A stretch of DNA of 36,401 nucleotides from a virus: the IMG/VR virus record IMGVR_UViG_3300009183_000201, positions 1 to 36,401 of that record; one strand, written 5' to 3'. Positions 26,117-31,970 of the stretch are shown here, in pieces. Under the pieces are notes generated by a model. The model saw nothing but the letters and a program-made list of their open reading frames with translations. It ran no database searches and had not been told where the DNA came from. Numbering within the stretch: position 1 is the first letter of the stretch; each line of letters begins with the position of its first letter. Both the position numbers and the translations under genes were made by a program.

Positions 26117-26374
26117 CTAGCGCGATCCGCGAACTCCCTGCAAAGCCCACACCGGGGCACCGCACGACAGATGTTGCGCAAATCCTTTGCCGACCCAGCC
26201 TTGGCTGCTGTCGACGGCGCGCGACGACAGCGCCTTGCGAAACGCGCGCGTTGCGTGACCGCGGCGATTGCGCACAATTTCGACGCCGCCGCTGTTTTCA
26301 ATATCAGCGGGCACAAAAAACCCGACCAGTGTTACCCGGTCGGGCTCGTAAAGTGGGATTTTGTGTGCGGGCAT
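26117..26374 (-). CDS. Possible 85-residue protein upstream of terminase
   Basis: An open frame from ATG 26374 (MPAHKIPLYEPDRVTLVGFF) to TAG at 26117, with GC-rich third positions like nearby genes and phrases such as GWVGKGFAQHL that look protein-like. It would be the first gene after the late promoter. Against it: no ribosome binding site at normal distance (GAGG is 14 bases away), and codons 11-20 coincide with a strong hairpin plus T-run. Either this is a real leader gene whose translation prevents termination, or the frame is open by chance. I leave both possibilities. Confidence 0.4.
   Translation of the reverse strand: MPAHKIPLYEPDRVTLVGFFVPADIENSGGVEIVRNRRGHATRAFRKALSSRAVDSSQGWVGKGFAQHLSCGAPVWALQGVRGSR
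26315..26344 (-). terminator. Intrinsic terminator or attenuator ahead of terminase
   Basis: Minus-strand CCCGACC (26344-26338), a 10-base loop, GGTCGGG (26327-26321), then six T (26320-26315). It is one of the clearest intrinsic terminators in the window. It lies about 95 bases after the transcription start expected from the minus promoter at 26444-26472 and before all late genes, so late transcription must pass it. Confidence 0.65.
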
Positions 26375-26443
26375 GCGAGGGCAATACGCCTCAGCTGCGG
26401 GGTGGATTGACGAGCGCCCCGGCGCTCGGAAGAAGATGCCCAC

Positions 26444-26472
26444 AGAATAGGAGCCAAATAGCGATTCGTCAA
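26444..26472 (-). promoter_or_regulatory. Late promoter candidate, sigma70 type
   Basis: On the minus strand TTGACG (26472-26467), a 17-base spacer and TATTCT (26449-26444) make a near-consensus promoter, with a start expected near 26437. The leader holds a perfect inverted repeat CGAGCGCC/GGCGCTCG (26411-26428). It faces the terminase-capsid-tail-lysis gene block with no other strong promoter found before it, so it is the best candidate for the late promoter. Confidence 0.65.
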
Positions 26473-26509
26473 GCGCCATGCATTATTTTCCACAACATGC
26501 ATTTATCTA

Positions 26510-26539
26510 TTGCATCTATTCCGTGAATAGATGTATACT
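26510..26539 (+). promoter_or_regulatory. Divergent plus promoter with palindromic operator
   Basis: A -10 TATACT (26534-26539) with a weak -35 TTGCAT (26510-26515) at 18 bases reads toward the 92-residue gene at 26572. Between the two elements lies a perfect inverted repeat CATCTATT (26513-26520), CCGTG, AATAGATG (26526-26533); an extra ATCTATT half-site precedes it at 26504-26510. A protein bound here would cover the promoter. ATGCAT occurs twice upstream (26478-26483, 26497-26502). Confidence 0.6.
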
Positions 26540-26571
26540 TAAAGAGTAGAGAGTGAGCCGGAGACAACACC

Positions 26572-26850
26572 ATGACTATTTCAACAAACACCACCGAACA
26601 GAACCGAAACCAAGAGCTCAAGATTGAGGCCAGCAAGTCCCAAAAGCGTTTAGCGGGCCTTGTTGGAGTAGTTGGGTTTCACTGCTACGCCGACGCCAAG
26701 CGAGCGCTAGAAGCCGCCGGATACGCCGGCGCAGCGGTTCCGGCCGGACACTCCTGGAGATCGGCGGCAAAGCTTAACGACGCCGAAATTGTCGCCGCCT
26801 GCACGCTTGAAGTGATGACCGGACGCGAACAGTTTGCCGTCGAATACTAA
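26572..26850 (+). CDS. 92-residue protein, first gene of plus operon
   Basis: Starts MTISTNTTEQNRNQELKI with GGAGA upstream and the operator-bearing promoter at 26510-26539. The first 30 residues are polar and probably flexible; then comes a small alpha/beta-like region (LAGLVGVVGFHCYADAKRAL, EAAGYAGAAVPAGHSW). I do not recognise it. It leads a three-gene plus-strand unit lying between the early and late minus-strand halves, a place where phages often keep regulators, but no helix-turn-helix is evident. Confidence 0.75.
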   Translation: MTISTNTTEQNRNQELKIEASKSQKRLAGLVGVVGFHCYADAKRALEAAGYAGAAVPAGHSWRSAAKLNDAEIVAACTLEVMTGREQFAVEY

Positions 26851-26874
26851 ATACAGAAAACAAAGGAAACAAAC

Positions 26875-27126
26875 ATGCTAACCGAACAACAGCAGATCGA
26901 AGCCACCGAGCGCGGCGCCACCTGGGGCCAGCAGGAGGCCGAGTTGCAACTGGAGGCCGTCGAGAACGGCCACCAGCGCACCACCGCCAAATGGACAACG
27001 GGAACGTGGTGCGGGAGTAACCCGTTCAGCCGCACCGATGACGAGACCGCCGATCTAGCAAACGAGTACGAAGATATACTCGACCGCGCCGCGCAGGACG
27101 CGTATGAGTCGGCGGTGGGCCAGTGA
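26875..27126 (+). CDS. 83-residue acidic protein, plus operon
   Basis: Begins MLTEQQQIEATERGATWG, with AAAGGA seven bases before the ATG. It is strongly acidic and helical at both ends (QEAELQLEAVENG; TADLANEYEDILDRAAQDAY) with a tryptophan-rich middle (TTAKWTTGTWCGSNPF). It overlaps the next gene by GTGA. No family recognised. The charge and the small size could fit a DNA-mimic or a protein-protein inhibitor, but nothing specific supports that. Confidence 0.75.
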   Translation: MLTEQQQIEATERGATWGQQEAELQLEAVENGHQRTTAKWTTGTWCGSNPFSRTDDETADLANEYEDILDRAAQDAYESAVGQ

Positions 27127-27302
27127 TCGACCTCGCCCCAATCCCCACCGAAGTCCTCCAGGCCGAACTCGCCAAGCGCAAAAAGCGCCGGGGACACCCC
27201 GGCGTTCTGGCTGCCTGCTCAAAGTGCGGCAAGGTTCTCACGGCCGTCGAGCGCCGCCGGCGGTGCCCGCAGCACACTGTAGTCAATTCACTCCACCCAT
27301 AA
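27123..27302 (+). CDS. 59-residue zinc-ribbon protein, plus operon
   Basis: Starts at GTG 27123, overlapping the upstream stop (GTGA), and ends at TAA 27300-27302. The protein (MIDLAPIPTEVLQAELAKRK...) has a basic linker KRKKRRG and then Cys32-x2-Cys35 (ACSKCGK) and Cys48-x2-His51 (RRCPQH), a likely zinc site in a region with many arginines (AVERRRR). A small basic zinc-ribbon protein suggests nucleic-acid or RNA-polymerase binding; that is inference. It is the last gene of the unit. Confidence 0.7.
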   Translation: MIDLAPIPTEVLQAELAKRKKRRGHPGVLAACSKCGKVLTAVERRRRCPQHTVVNSLHP

Positions 27303-27360
27303 ATGCGCTTACGGGTGCCAATCAATCGACTTTTCGCCACACACGCGGCATAATAGTTAC

Positions 27361-27445
27361 GCTACCTTGTCAGAGGCTAGCTGTTTGAAAAGTGGTTAAC
27401 AAATGGGCTGTCACTGCGTCGGGAAAACTAGGTGACAGCCTTTTT
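27361..27445 (+). ncRNA. Candidate ~85-nt small RNA with own promoter
   Basis: A promoter-like pair TCGACT (27326-27331) and CATAAT (27349-27354) with a 17-base spacer predicts a start near 27361. The transcript would end at a strong intrinsic terminator: GGCTGTCAC (27406-27414), 17-base loop, GTGACAGCC (27432-27440), TTTTT (27441-27445). Between them there is no open frame with a ribosome binding site. The terminator also ends the three-gene plus operon, so the short RNA might only be the operon's 3' tail. Confidence 0.4.
27406..27445 (+). terminator. Intrinsic terminator of plus operon
   Basis: A 9-bp perfect stem (GGCTGTCAC/GTGACAGCC) followed by five T on the plus strand. It lies about 100 bases after the last plus gene and just before the convergent minus-strand gene ending at 27495, so it separates the two transcription units. 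Confidence 0.8.
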
Positions 27446-27494
27446 CTATGCGAACACGCCGGCCAGATCTCAATGCACCCGCTCATCCGTCTCA

Positions 27495-27674
27495 TTAAGA
27501 TCTTTCACTCCGCATCCACTTCGCGAACATCGTCTTCGTCACAATGCGGTCGTGCATCACGCCCCCATCCTCCTCGCGAAACCAAACGAACGACGGCGTC
27601 AGGCGGAATACCCGCCGCGTGTGCGTGGTGCCGTCTCGCCGGAGGACGGAATAGGTGGTGTTATTTTTCAGCAT
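27495..27674 (-). CDS. 59-residue small early protein
   Basis: From ATG 27674 to TAA 27495-27497. An excellent GGAGGT lies five bases before the ATG, and the gene overlaps the end of the upstream gene by 14 bases. The protein begins MLKNNTTYSVLRRDGTTHTR, continues with a beta-like RRVFRLTPSFVWFREE and ends in a basic helix (TKTMFAKWMRSERS). No family recognised. It is the last gene of the minus-strand early run. Confidence 0.7.
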   Translation of the reverse strand: MLKNNTTYSVLRRDGTTHTRRVFRLTPSFVWFREEDGGVMHDRIVTKTMFAKWMRSERS

Positions 27675-27861
27675 CAGCCACCTCCCCGACCATCTTGCGC
27701 CACTGCTCCCAGTCCACCTGGAGGACCGGCAGCCCCACTGGCTGCACCATGCAGCCAGCCTGAGACACCGCCCGCACCGTCACGTATACGCGACTCAGCC
27801 CAACGTCGCCGTTTTGCGGGTGCCATACAATACGATGCACCGAGCCAATCTGCGGCTTCAT
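27661..27861 (-). CDS. 66-residue hypothetical early protein
   Basis: Begins MKPQIGSVHRIVWHPQNGDV; GGGAGG lies about nine bases upstream and the start overlaps the previous stop by ATGA. The sequence is beta-rich (SRVYVTVRAVSQAG) with a short C-terminal helix (VDWEQWRKMVGEVADAEK). Not recognised. Tight coupling to both neighbours suggests it is real and made together with them. Confidence 0.7.
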   Translation of the reverse strand: MKPQIGSVHRIVWHPQNGDVGLSRVYVTVRAVSQAGCMVQPVGLPVLQVDWEQWRKMVGEVADAEK

Positions 27862-28271
27862 AGCCCGGCCTCCCGCATCGCCCAGTCGAGCGACCCGCGG
27901 CGCGTGTAATGCTCGACCCAGCAGGGGTGCTGGAGCTTCACCGCCATTGGCTCCCAGGCAGCGGGGATCTTATCGCCGCGTTGTGCAATCGGAGCGACCG
28001 GCACGTAAGGATCTAAAGCACGTCCAGACTCCCTGCGCTCAGATGGCACGACGGCGGTATAGGGTGCCGGCTTTTTCTTCTGCAAGCAGAAGCCGCGCCG
28101 CTCCCGCGGGATCAGCGGCCCGCCCTTGGCCGCGTTTTTTGCAAGGTTGCGGCGAAAATATTCGCGAGCGTATGCGCGCCGGCATTCCACACACGCAGCG
28201 GAAACAACTTCCTCCGTTGAGCCGCATTTTGTGCAGACCGTAGTTTTTGTTCTAGTCACGCCGCTAAACAT
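27858..28271 (-). CDS. Zinc-ribbon protein, 137 residues
   Basis: The N-terminus has Cys13-x2-Cys16 and Cys27-x2-Cys30 (VCTKCGS ... ACVECRRAY), followed by a basic helix AREYFRRNLAKNAAKGG. This N-terminal pattern is common in front of phage HNH nuclease domains, but the rest of this protein shows no HNH histidine-asparagine core. The C-terminus (PCWVEHYTRRGSLDWAMREAG) is acidic to neutral. It may be a DNA- or RNA-binding adaptor, or the remnant of an HNH protein. The ends overlap both neighbouring genes by a few bases. Confidence 0.7.
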   Translation of the reverse strand: MFSGVTRTKTTVCTKCGSTEEVVSAACVECRRAYAREYFRRNLAKNAAKGGPLIPRERRGFCLQKKKPAPYTAVVPSERRESGRALDPYVPVAPIAQRGDKIPAAWEPMAVKLQHPCWVEHYTRRGSLDWAMREAGL

Positions 28272-28569
28272 TTTGTTGCGTTTCCTTTTTGTCGTTATTG
28301 ATTTCCTTCCTAATTGAGTTCATCATCTTGTACAGCTCAAACTGCCTTCCCATTTGAAACGCACCTACGAATGTGGTGACTACTTTAGTCACAGCATCTA
28401 GGTGTTTGTCTCTCATTATTTCATCGATAAGACTAAACACGCCGTCATTCTGCATTACTTCTGTGCCTACAACCTCGGCCTGTTCTTGGCTGTAATCGCT
28501 TCTTACTTCAAGATTCAATCTACTCATAAACAAAACTACTTCTTCTTTCGTTATCTCTTTTAGTTTCAC
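28264..28569 (-). CDS. AT-rich 101-residue helical protein
   Basis: Starts at GTG 28569 (GGAGA six bases upstream), immediately after the stop of the 44-residue gene. The protein (MKLKEITKEEVVLFMSRLNL) is charged and helical throughout, without membrane segments. Its DNA is far more AT-rich than the genes on both sides and uses AAA, AGA and ATA codons freely, suggesting recent transfer. Not recognised. Confidence 0.75.
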   Translation of the reverse strand: MKLKEITKEEVVLFMSRLNLEVRSDYSQEQAEVVGTEVMQNDGVFSLIDEIMRDKHLDAVTKVVTTFVGAFQMGRQFELYKMMNSIRKEINNDKKETQQNV

Positions 28570-28704
28570 TTAATCTCCGTTTATGTCCTGGTCCTTCCAC
28601 GCCTCGTAGATCCGATCCTCGCGATCGCCGGGATCCTCCTGGTCCACGGCGTAGGCCGGGTGATCCGCCCCCGGTTGGTCCTCGCGCCCCGTCGCCCGCG
28701 TCAC
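28570..28704 (-). CDS. 44-residue very acidic small protein
   Basis: From GTG 28704, overlapping the upstream stop by GTGA, to TAA 28570-28572, directly abutting the next start. The protein is rich in Asp and Glu (VDQEDPGDREDRIYEAW) and ends KDQDINGD. No fold or function recognised. Support comes from exact packing between two genes and continuous coding; a chance frame filling the gap precisely is possible. Confidence 0.55.
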   Translation of the reverse strand: MTRATGREDQPGADHPAYAVDQEDPGDREDRIYEAWKDQDINGD

Positions 28705-29063
28705 GCGCCGTCCCCAGCCCGAAGGCGGGCGGCTTCGGCGCGGATCACTCGGGAAGCGTAAGCATTCCCAACTTTCTCCGCTACAGCCTCCAGCGCCTCG
28801 GCCTTGATTTCCCCGATGAAGGGACCGGGTGACTTGTCCCCCTCCGGCCGCTTCAGCGCGGCGAGTGCCCGCTGATAGTTCTCCTGAGCGTCAGCTAAGG
28901 CCAGGGCGGCGTTGCAAAACGCCCGCATAACAGGGAGGCATTCTTCGGCATTGGTCATCTCTCGCAGTGCTGCCACGCCAGCAATAAACGCGTCGTATAT
29001 ATCTCCCGCTGGGTACACCTGTGAAACCGCATCTAGAGTCTTTGCGTGTTCGTTATTATTCAT
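28701..29063 (-). CDS. 120-residue helical early protein
   Basis: I chose ATG 29063 (MNNNEHAKTLDAVSQVYP) because AAGGAG lies just upstream; a GTG 27 bases earlier is possible. The protein is almost wholly helical and Ala/Glu-rich (FCNAALALADAQENYQRAL), with a central proline-glycine loop (GDKSPGPFIGE). No catalytic motif. Function unknown. Confidence 0.75.
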   Translation of the reverse strand: MNNNEHAKTLDAVSQVYPAGDIYDAFIAGVAALREMTNAEECLPVMRAFCNAALALADAQENYQRALAALKRPEGDKSPGPFIGEIKAEALEAVAEKVGNAYASRVIRAEAARLRAGDGA

Positions 29064-29086
29064 CGTTTCTCTCCTTCTACAAACAT

Positions 29087-29188
29087 TCACAACATCCCTC
29101 GCAAGTTACTTGAAGACATGCAGCACCCCTTGCCGCTTGCAGCGCCACACACTCGCCTCATTTCCCGCTTCTCGCCATCATCTGCCAT
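29087..29188 (-). CDS. Possible 33-residue peptide
   Basis: A short frame, ATG 29188 to TGA 29087-29089, in an otherwise empty gap. It starts inside the end of the upstream gene; AAGGTGG lies within ten bases before it. The peptide MADDGEKREMRRVCGAASGK has three cysteines. Support is weak; the gap may be untranslated. Confidence 0.25.
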   Translation of the reverse strand: MADDGEKREMRRVCGAASGKGCCMSSSNLRGML

Positions 29189-29636
29189 TCCCCGCCACCT
29201 TCCCCTCACTCAACGACCCTGCGATGCCGTTTCTTGGGCCGCAAACAGGGCAAGGCACCCTCGCCGCCTCCGTCGCGGCGTGCAGAGCCTCCCACGGCAT
29301 GTCGATCGTCAGGGAGGCCTGCACGGGGCCACAGACGTCCCCCAGCCCTCCGCATCTCCGGCAGGCTGGAGAGGGTCGCGCCGAGGGAGTGCGACTCCCC
29401 CGCAGCCACAGCAGTAACTCCCCCGGCGACGGCATCCGGTTAGTCTCGACAAACGACGCCCGCATCGTGTCAGTCAGGATCGACATGACGACCGAGTTAG
29501 CCTCCCCGGGACTTTCTGCTTCCCGTGCCAGAGTCTCGATAAGTACCATCCGGCCGGCAGCGCTGAGAGCGTGGCTGTACGGCAGTGAGTCCAGTTTGTC
29601 AATCGCAGCCGCGGCGATTTCCAGCGCTACTGGCAT
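29178..29636 (-). CDS. Zinc-finger-like protein downstream of replication gene
   Basis: 152 residues, GGAGG seven bases before the ATG, start overlapping the replication gene stop by 10 bases. The first 75 residues are helical (MPVALEIAAAAIDKLDSLPY). The second half has two Cys pairs, CRRCGG and CPVCG, separated by about 36 residues, a DnaJ-like zinc-binding layout. It sits right after the initiator, a spot where helicase loaders or initiator partners often lie, but no Walker motif is present. Confidence 0.7.
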   Translation of the reverse strand: MPVALEIAAAAIDKLDSLPYSHALSAAGRMVLIETLAREAESPGEANSVVMSILTDTMRASFVETNRMPSPGELLLWLRGSRTPSARPSPACRRCGGLGDVCGPVQASLTIDMPWEALHAATEAARVPCPVCGPRNGIAGSLSEGKVAGNGR

Positions 29637-30442
29637 TTCTCCGCCTCCTGCTGCGCCAGCATCTGGCGAACGAGCTCGACGCCGGTTGGCCTGCGGTTGG
29701 CCGTCGGCATCGGCCGCGCCGTGACAGCCTCAGGGGCCGGCAGCGAGTAGTCCCCCTGCCTCACCCACCGCTCGAGGGTCGGGACAAAGTGCCGAGCGCC
29801 AGTCGCCAGGCAAGCCCGATGTGCCGCTGCATGCGTCGCCCCGGTCGCCGCTATCCGCCGGCACCACGCCTCGACTCCGGCCGTGTGCATCGCCGCCTCC
29901 CGCTTCCAGGCCTGGAGGGCGTAGCTCGGGTCGCCTCGATGGCTCGGTGGCCAGACTTCTGCCACCTGGCGAAACGCGTGTTCGACCAGCGTCTCGGGGT
30001 CGATTTCCGAGCCTCGCGCGCTCGCTGATGGTGGTGTTTTATCTGTATCTGTATCTGAGGGCGTTGCAGAAACCGTTTCTGGCCGTTCCATGAAACGTTT
30101 CATGGAACGTTCCCTGTGGCGCTTCACCCGCTCCGTCGACACATCGCTCTCGTACTGCCAAGTCTCCCAGTTTCTTACATATAGCCCATCATCCTTAAAG
30201 TACAACATTGGGGGCTCCATCTCTGTTAAACGCCTCAAATAGCGCTCGACGGTCGGCTTGTCCAGCCGAAGACGAAACGCCAAATGGGCGGCGTTCGGGG
30301 CCAAACCAGCCGTGTTCGACGCGCGCACCAGCGCCCAGAGGTTAATTGTGAACCGGAATAATTCGGCCGGCATGCTCTGCAGCTGCACATCATCAAGGAC
30401 CGAAACGTAGAGCCGCAGCCACTGGTTTTTTTGGTTATTCAT
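29627..30442 (-). CDS. Replication initiator, winged-helix, O-like
   Basis: 271 residues from ATG 30442, with GGAGG six bases upstream. The N-terminal 110 residues look like a winged helix: WLRLYVSVLDDVQLQSMP, FTINLWALVRASNTAG, LAFRLRLDKPTVERYLRRL, then LYFKDDGLYVRNWETWQYES. A low-complexity linker DTDTDKTPPS follows and a helical C-terminal half (ALQAWKREAAMHTAGVEAW) that would contact a helicase or loader. This is the plan of lambda O-type and DnaD-like phage initiators. The middle of the gene contains a large palindrome that could be the origin. No phage helicase or polymerase is seen, so host machinery would be recruited. Confidence 0.8.
   Translation of the reverse strand: MNNQKNQWLRLYVSVLDDVQLQSMPAELFRFTINLWALVRASNTAGLAPNAAHLAFRLRLDKPTVERYLRRLTEMEPPMLYFKDDGLYVRNWETWQYESDVSTERVKRHRERSMKRFMERPETVSATPSDTDTDKTPPSASARGSEIDPETLVEHAFRQVAEVWPPSHRGDPSYALQAWKREAAMHTAGVEAWCRRIAATGATHAAAHRACLATGARHFVPTLERWVRQGDYSLPAPEAVTARPMPTANRRPTGVELVRQMLAQQEAEKCQ
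30041..30113. repeat. Candidate replication origin inside initiator gene
   Basis: A perfect 26-bp palindrome spans 30084-30109 (arms CGTTCCATGAAAC and GTTTCATGGAACG). Hexamers CGTTYC recur on the plus strand at 30074, 30084, 30096 and 30108, i.e. 10 to 12 bases apart, about one helical turn. Upstream are three ATCTGT copies (30041-30057). Lambdoid origins also lie within the initiator gene and use repeated binding sites. Confidence 0.5.
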
Positions 30443-30812
30443 CGGTCGCCTCCAGTTCACTCACCCGCTTAATTAGCGCAGCCACACGCACCTCTAGCCA
30501 CTCAATCCGGTTCATATGCATGTCGCCCCTGCCCTCAAGACCCCGCCCGATCAGACGCACCTCGGTGAGCCCAGCATTGAGCTTGCAGACGTTTTCTTGC
30601 ATCGTCCTACCCTTTGTTATGCGCTCGGTGACCGCGTCGACGAACGCCCCCCGCGCAGACGAGGCTCGCTCTTCTCGCTCCATCGCCAGCTTGTCTGGGC
30701 ACTCGACGACGCGCCGAGGCCTAGCCTGCCCGCGCCGAAACGCGATCGAGCACGCTGGGCAGCGCGTCGACTTCAGGCCGATGTCGGTCGCGCAATCAAT
30801 ACATGTATTCAT
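30435..30812 (-). CDS. Zinc-ribbon plus helical protein, 125 residues
   Basis: GGAGG lies just before ATG 30812 and the start overlaps the rusA stop (ATGA). The N-terminus has Cys4-x2-Cys7 and Cys18-x2-Cys21 (MNTCIDCATDIG, RCPACSIAF), a classical zinc ribbon, followed by an arginine-rich stretch and a C-terminal helix (IEWLEVRVAALIKRVSELE) with heptad character. Probably nucleic-acid binding and self-associating. It is encoded between resolvase and initiator. Confidence 0.75.
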   Translation of the reverse strand: MNTCIDCATDIGLKSTRCPACSIAFRRGQARPRRVVECPDKLAMEREERASSARGAFVDAVTERITKGRTMQENVCKLNAGLTEVRLIGRGLEGRGDMHMNRIEWLEVRVAALIKRVSELEATDE

Positions 30813-31219
30813 CGAGCCTCCGAAATGCGAATAATTGCCCCAGGCACATCAAGCGCAAACCTATCCGTGCCGGGGAACACTTTGACCACGGCCAAGCGCA
30901 CGATTCTGGCGTCGTCGTCGATGGTGCCCGCGTCGACCAAAGCGTCCTCCGTCGATCGGATTAACTTGGACAGATCTGGCTTGCGGTCTGGGAAGAGTCG
31001 AGATTTTGGCGCGCTAGGCGGCCGCCGGAGCGTGAAAGTGATCTCCACCTGGATTGCCCCGGCAATGCGCTGGCCAGCCTCGCGTGCGGCCCAGACCACC
31101 GCCAGGCGCCAGGGCTTAACCCCGGCGCTCGACTCGATCATGCGACCGTTCCCCACATGCCGCTTGCTGCCCTGCGGGGCGGGCTCGCCCAACACGGTGA
31201 TGGTGATAGGATCAGCCAC
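30809..31219 (-). CDS. rusA: RusA-family Holliday junction resolvase
   Basis: 136 residues, GTG start overlapping the previous stop. The RusA family hallmark is visible: N-terminal GEPAPQGSKRH, then KPDLSKLIRSTEDALVDAG (residues 80-98) and DDDARIV (101-107). RusA dimers cut four-way junctions. In E. coli RusA the essential acids are in a DxD pair and a downstream DD; here the second acid of the pair is Ser84, though Asp82, Asp92 and Asp101-103 are present. Some phage relatives may also have Ser there, so activity is uncertain. It belongs with the recombination genes upstream. Confidence 0.88.
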   Translation of the reverse strand: MADPITITVLGEPAPQGSKRHVGNGRMIESSAGVKPWRLAVVWAAREAGQRIAGAIQVEITFTLRRPPSAPKSRLFPDRKPDLSKLIRSTEDALVDAGTIDDDARIVRLAVVKVFPGTDRFALDVPGAIIRISEAR

Positions 31220-31418
31220 GGCGAAGACCCGCGCTGTTCTCCACCGACTCTCGCCTGGTTAGCCACGCGAAGTGCATGGCCTCGATGCCCTCGGCATATA
31301 GGAGCAACTCGGCCGCCAGCTTACGCGACAGCTCAGCCCGATCGGACCAGCGTCGCGCGCTCCAGACGCCAGCGAATATTATCAAAGTCCCTGTTAATGC
31401 CAAAACGATATCGATCAT
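31212..31418 (-). CDS. 68-residue single-TM early protein
   Basis: AGGAGA lies five bases before the ATG. Residues 2-19 form an N-terminal membrane segment (IDIVLALTGTLIIFAGVW) followed by a positive ARRWSDRAELSRK and a helical tail, predicting the C-terminus inside the cell. It overlaps rusA by 8 bases. An early membrane protein among replication genes could act in superinfection exclusion or membrane attachment; no evidence decides. Confidence 0.7.
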   Translation of the reverse strand: MIDIVLALTGTLIIFAGVWSARRWSDRAELSRKLAAELLLYAEGIEAMHFAWLTRRESVENSAGLRRG

Positions 31419-31439
31419 AAGTTCTCCTTTTTTTGCTTA

Positions 31440-31970
31440 CTAAAACGGTAAATCGTCGTCGGACACCAAAAGCGGTGTCGGGTTCGGTACAGGTGCAGTT
31501 ACTGGCAAAGCCTTCAAAGCCCGGCCAAACAGCATGTCCAGCTTCTTTACGGCCGCCGCAGGCATCGCCTCGGGAGTAACTCCGACTGACTGCCGTCGCA
31601 CTTGCCAGCGCTCCACAGTCTGCGTCTGCCCTCCGTTGTCGACATACTCTTCATGCGCGCAGATCATCTGCGCCTGGCCAGTCAAGATGATCGCCCGCGG
31701 GCTCCGCGGGTCTAACTGGGAAAAGTTCTCCCCAGCGAACCCCAGCGTCCGCAGATCCTGCGCGAAATAGTCCTCCGTCTTCGGCGTCAAGACCTTTCGC
31801 CAGGTGCGTTCGTACTCCGCCGGCACCGGCTCCCAGTCGGCACCGCGCTGGATGAAGTTCGGGCGGAACTTCAGCCAAAACTCCGCGTTCCCGTTCTTCG
31901 TCTCCGTCCAGCCCTGCCCTCCCTCCAGTTCGACGGAGTAGATGCCTTGTGCGTAAAATGGCTTACCCAT
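31440..31970 (-). CDS. SSB-like protein with acidic C-terminal tip
   Basis: 176 residues. The protein has a beta-rich N-terminal region (AQGIYSVELEGGQGWTETKN, AEFWLKFRPNFI), a central RAIILTGQAQMICAHEEYV strand pair, and ends in a proline-rich linker and SDDDLPF. The D-D-D-L-P-F tip is the hallmark by which bacterial and phage SSBs bind partner proteins. It follows the Sak4-like gene with an 8-base overlap, and Sak4-type annealases work with such SSBs. The OB fold itself cannot be proven by eye. Confidence 0.65.
   Translation of the reverse strand: MGKPFYAQGIYSVELEGGQGWTETKNGNAEFWLKFRPNFIQRGADWEPVPAEYERTWRKVLTPKTEDYFAQDLRTLGFAGENFSQLDPRSPRAIILTGQAQMICAHEEYVDNGGQTQTVERWQVRRQSVGVTPEAMPAAAVKKLDMLFGRALKALPVTAPVPNPTPLLVSDDDLPF

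Noticed and set aside
26117-26479. 120-residue version of the frame upstream of terminase
   Set aside because: The longer start lies upstream of the -35 of the promoter that would transcribe it; only the 85-residue version is possible from that promoter.
27858-28271. HNH endonuclease
   Set aside because: The N-terminal zinc ribbon resembles that of phage HNH proteins, but the His-Asn-His core is missing.
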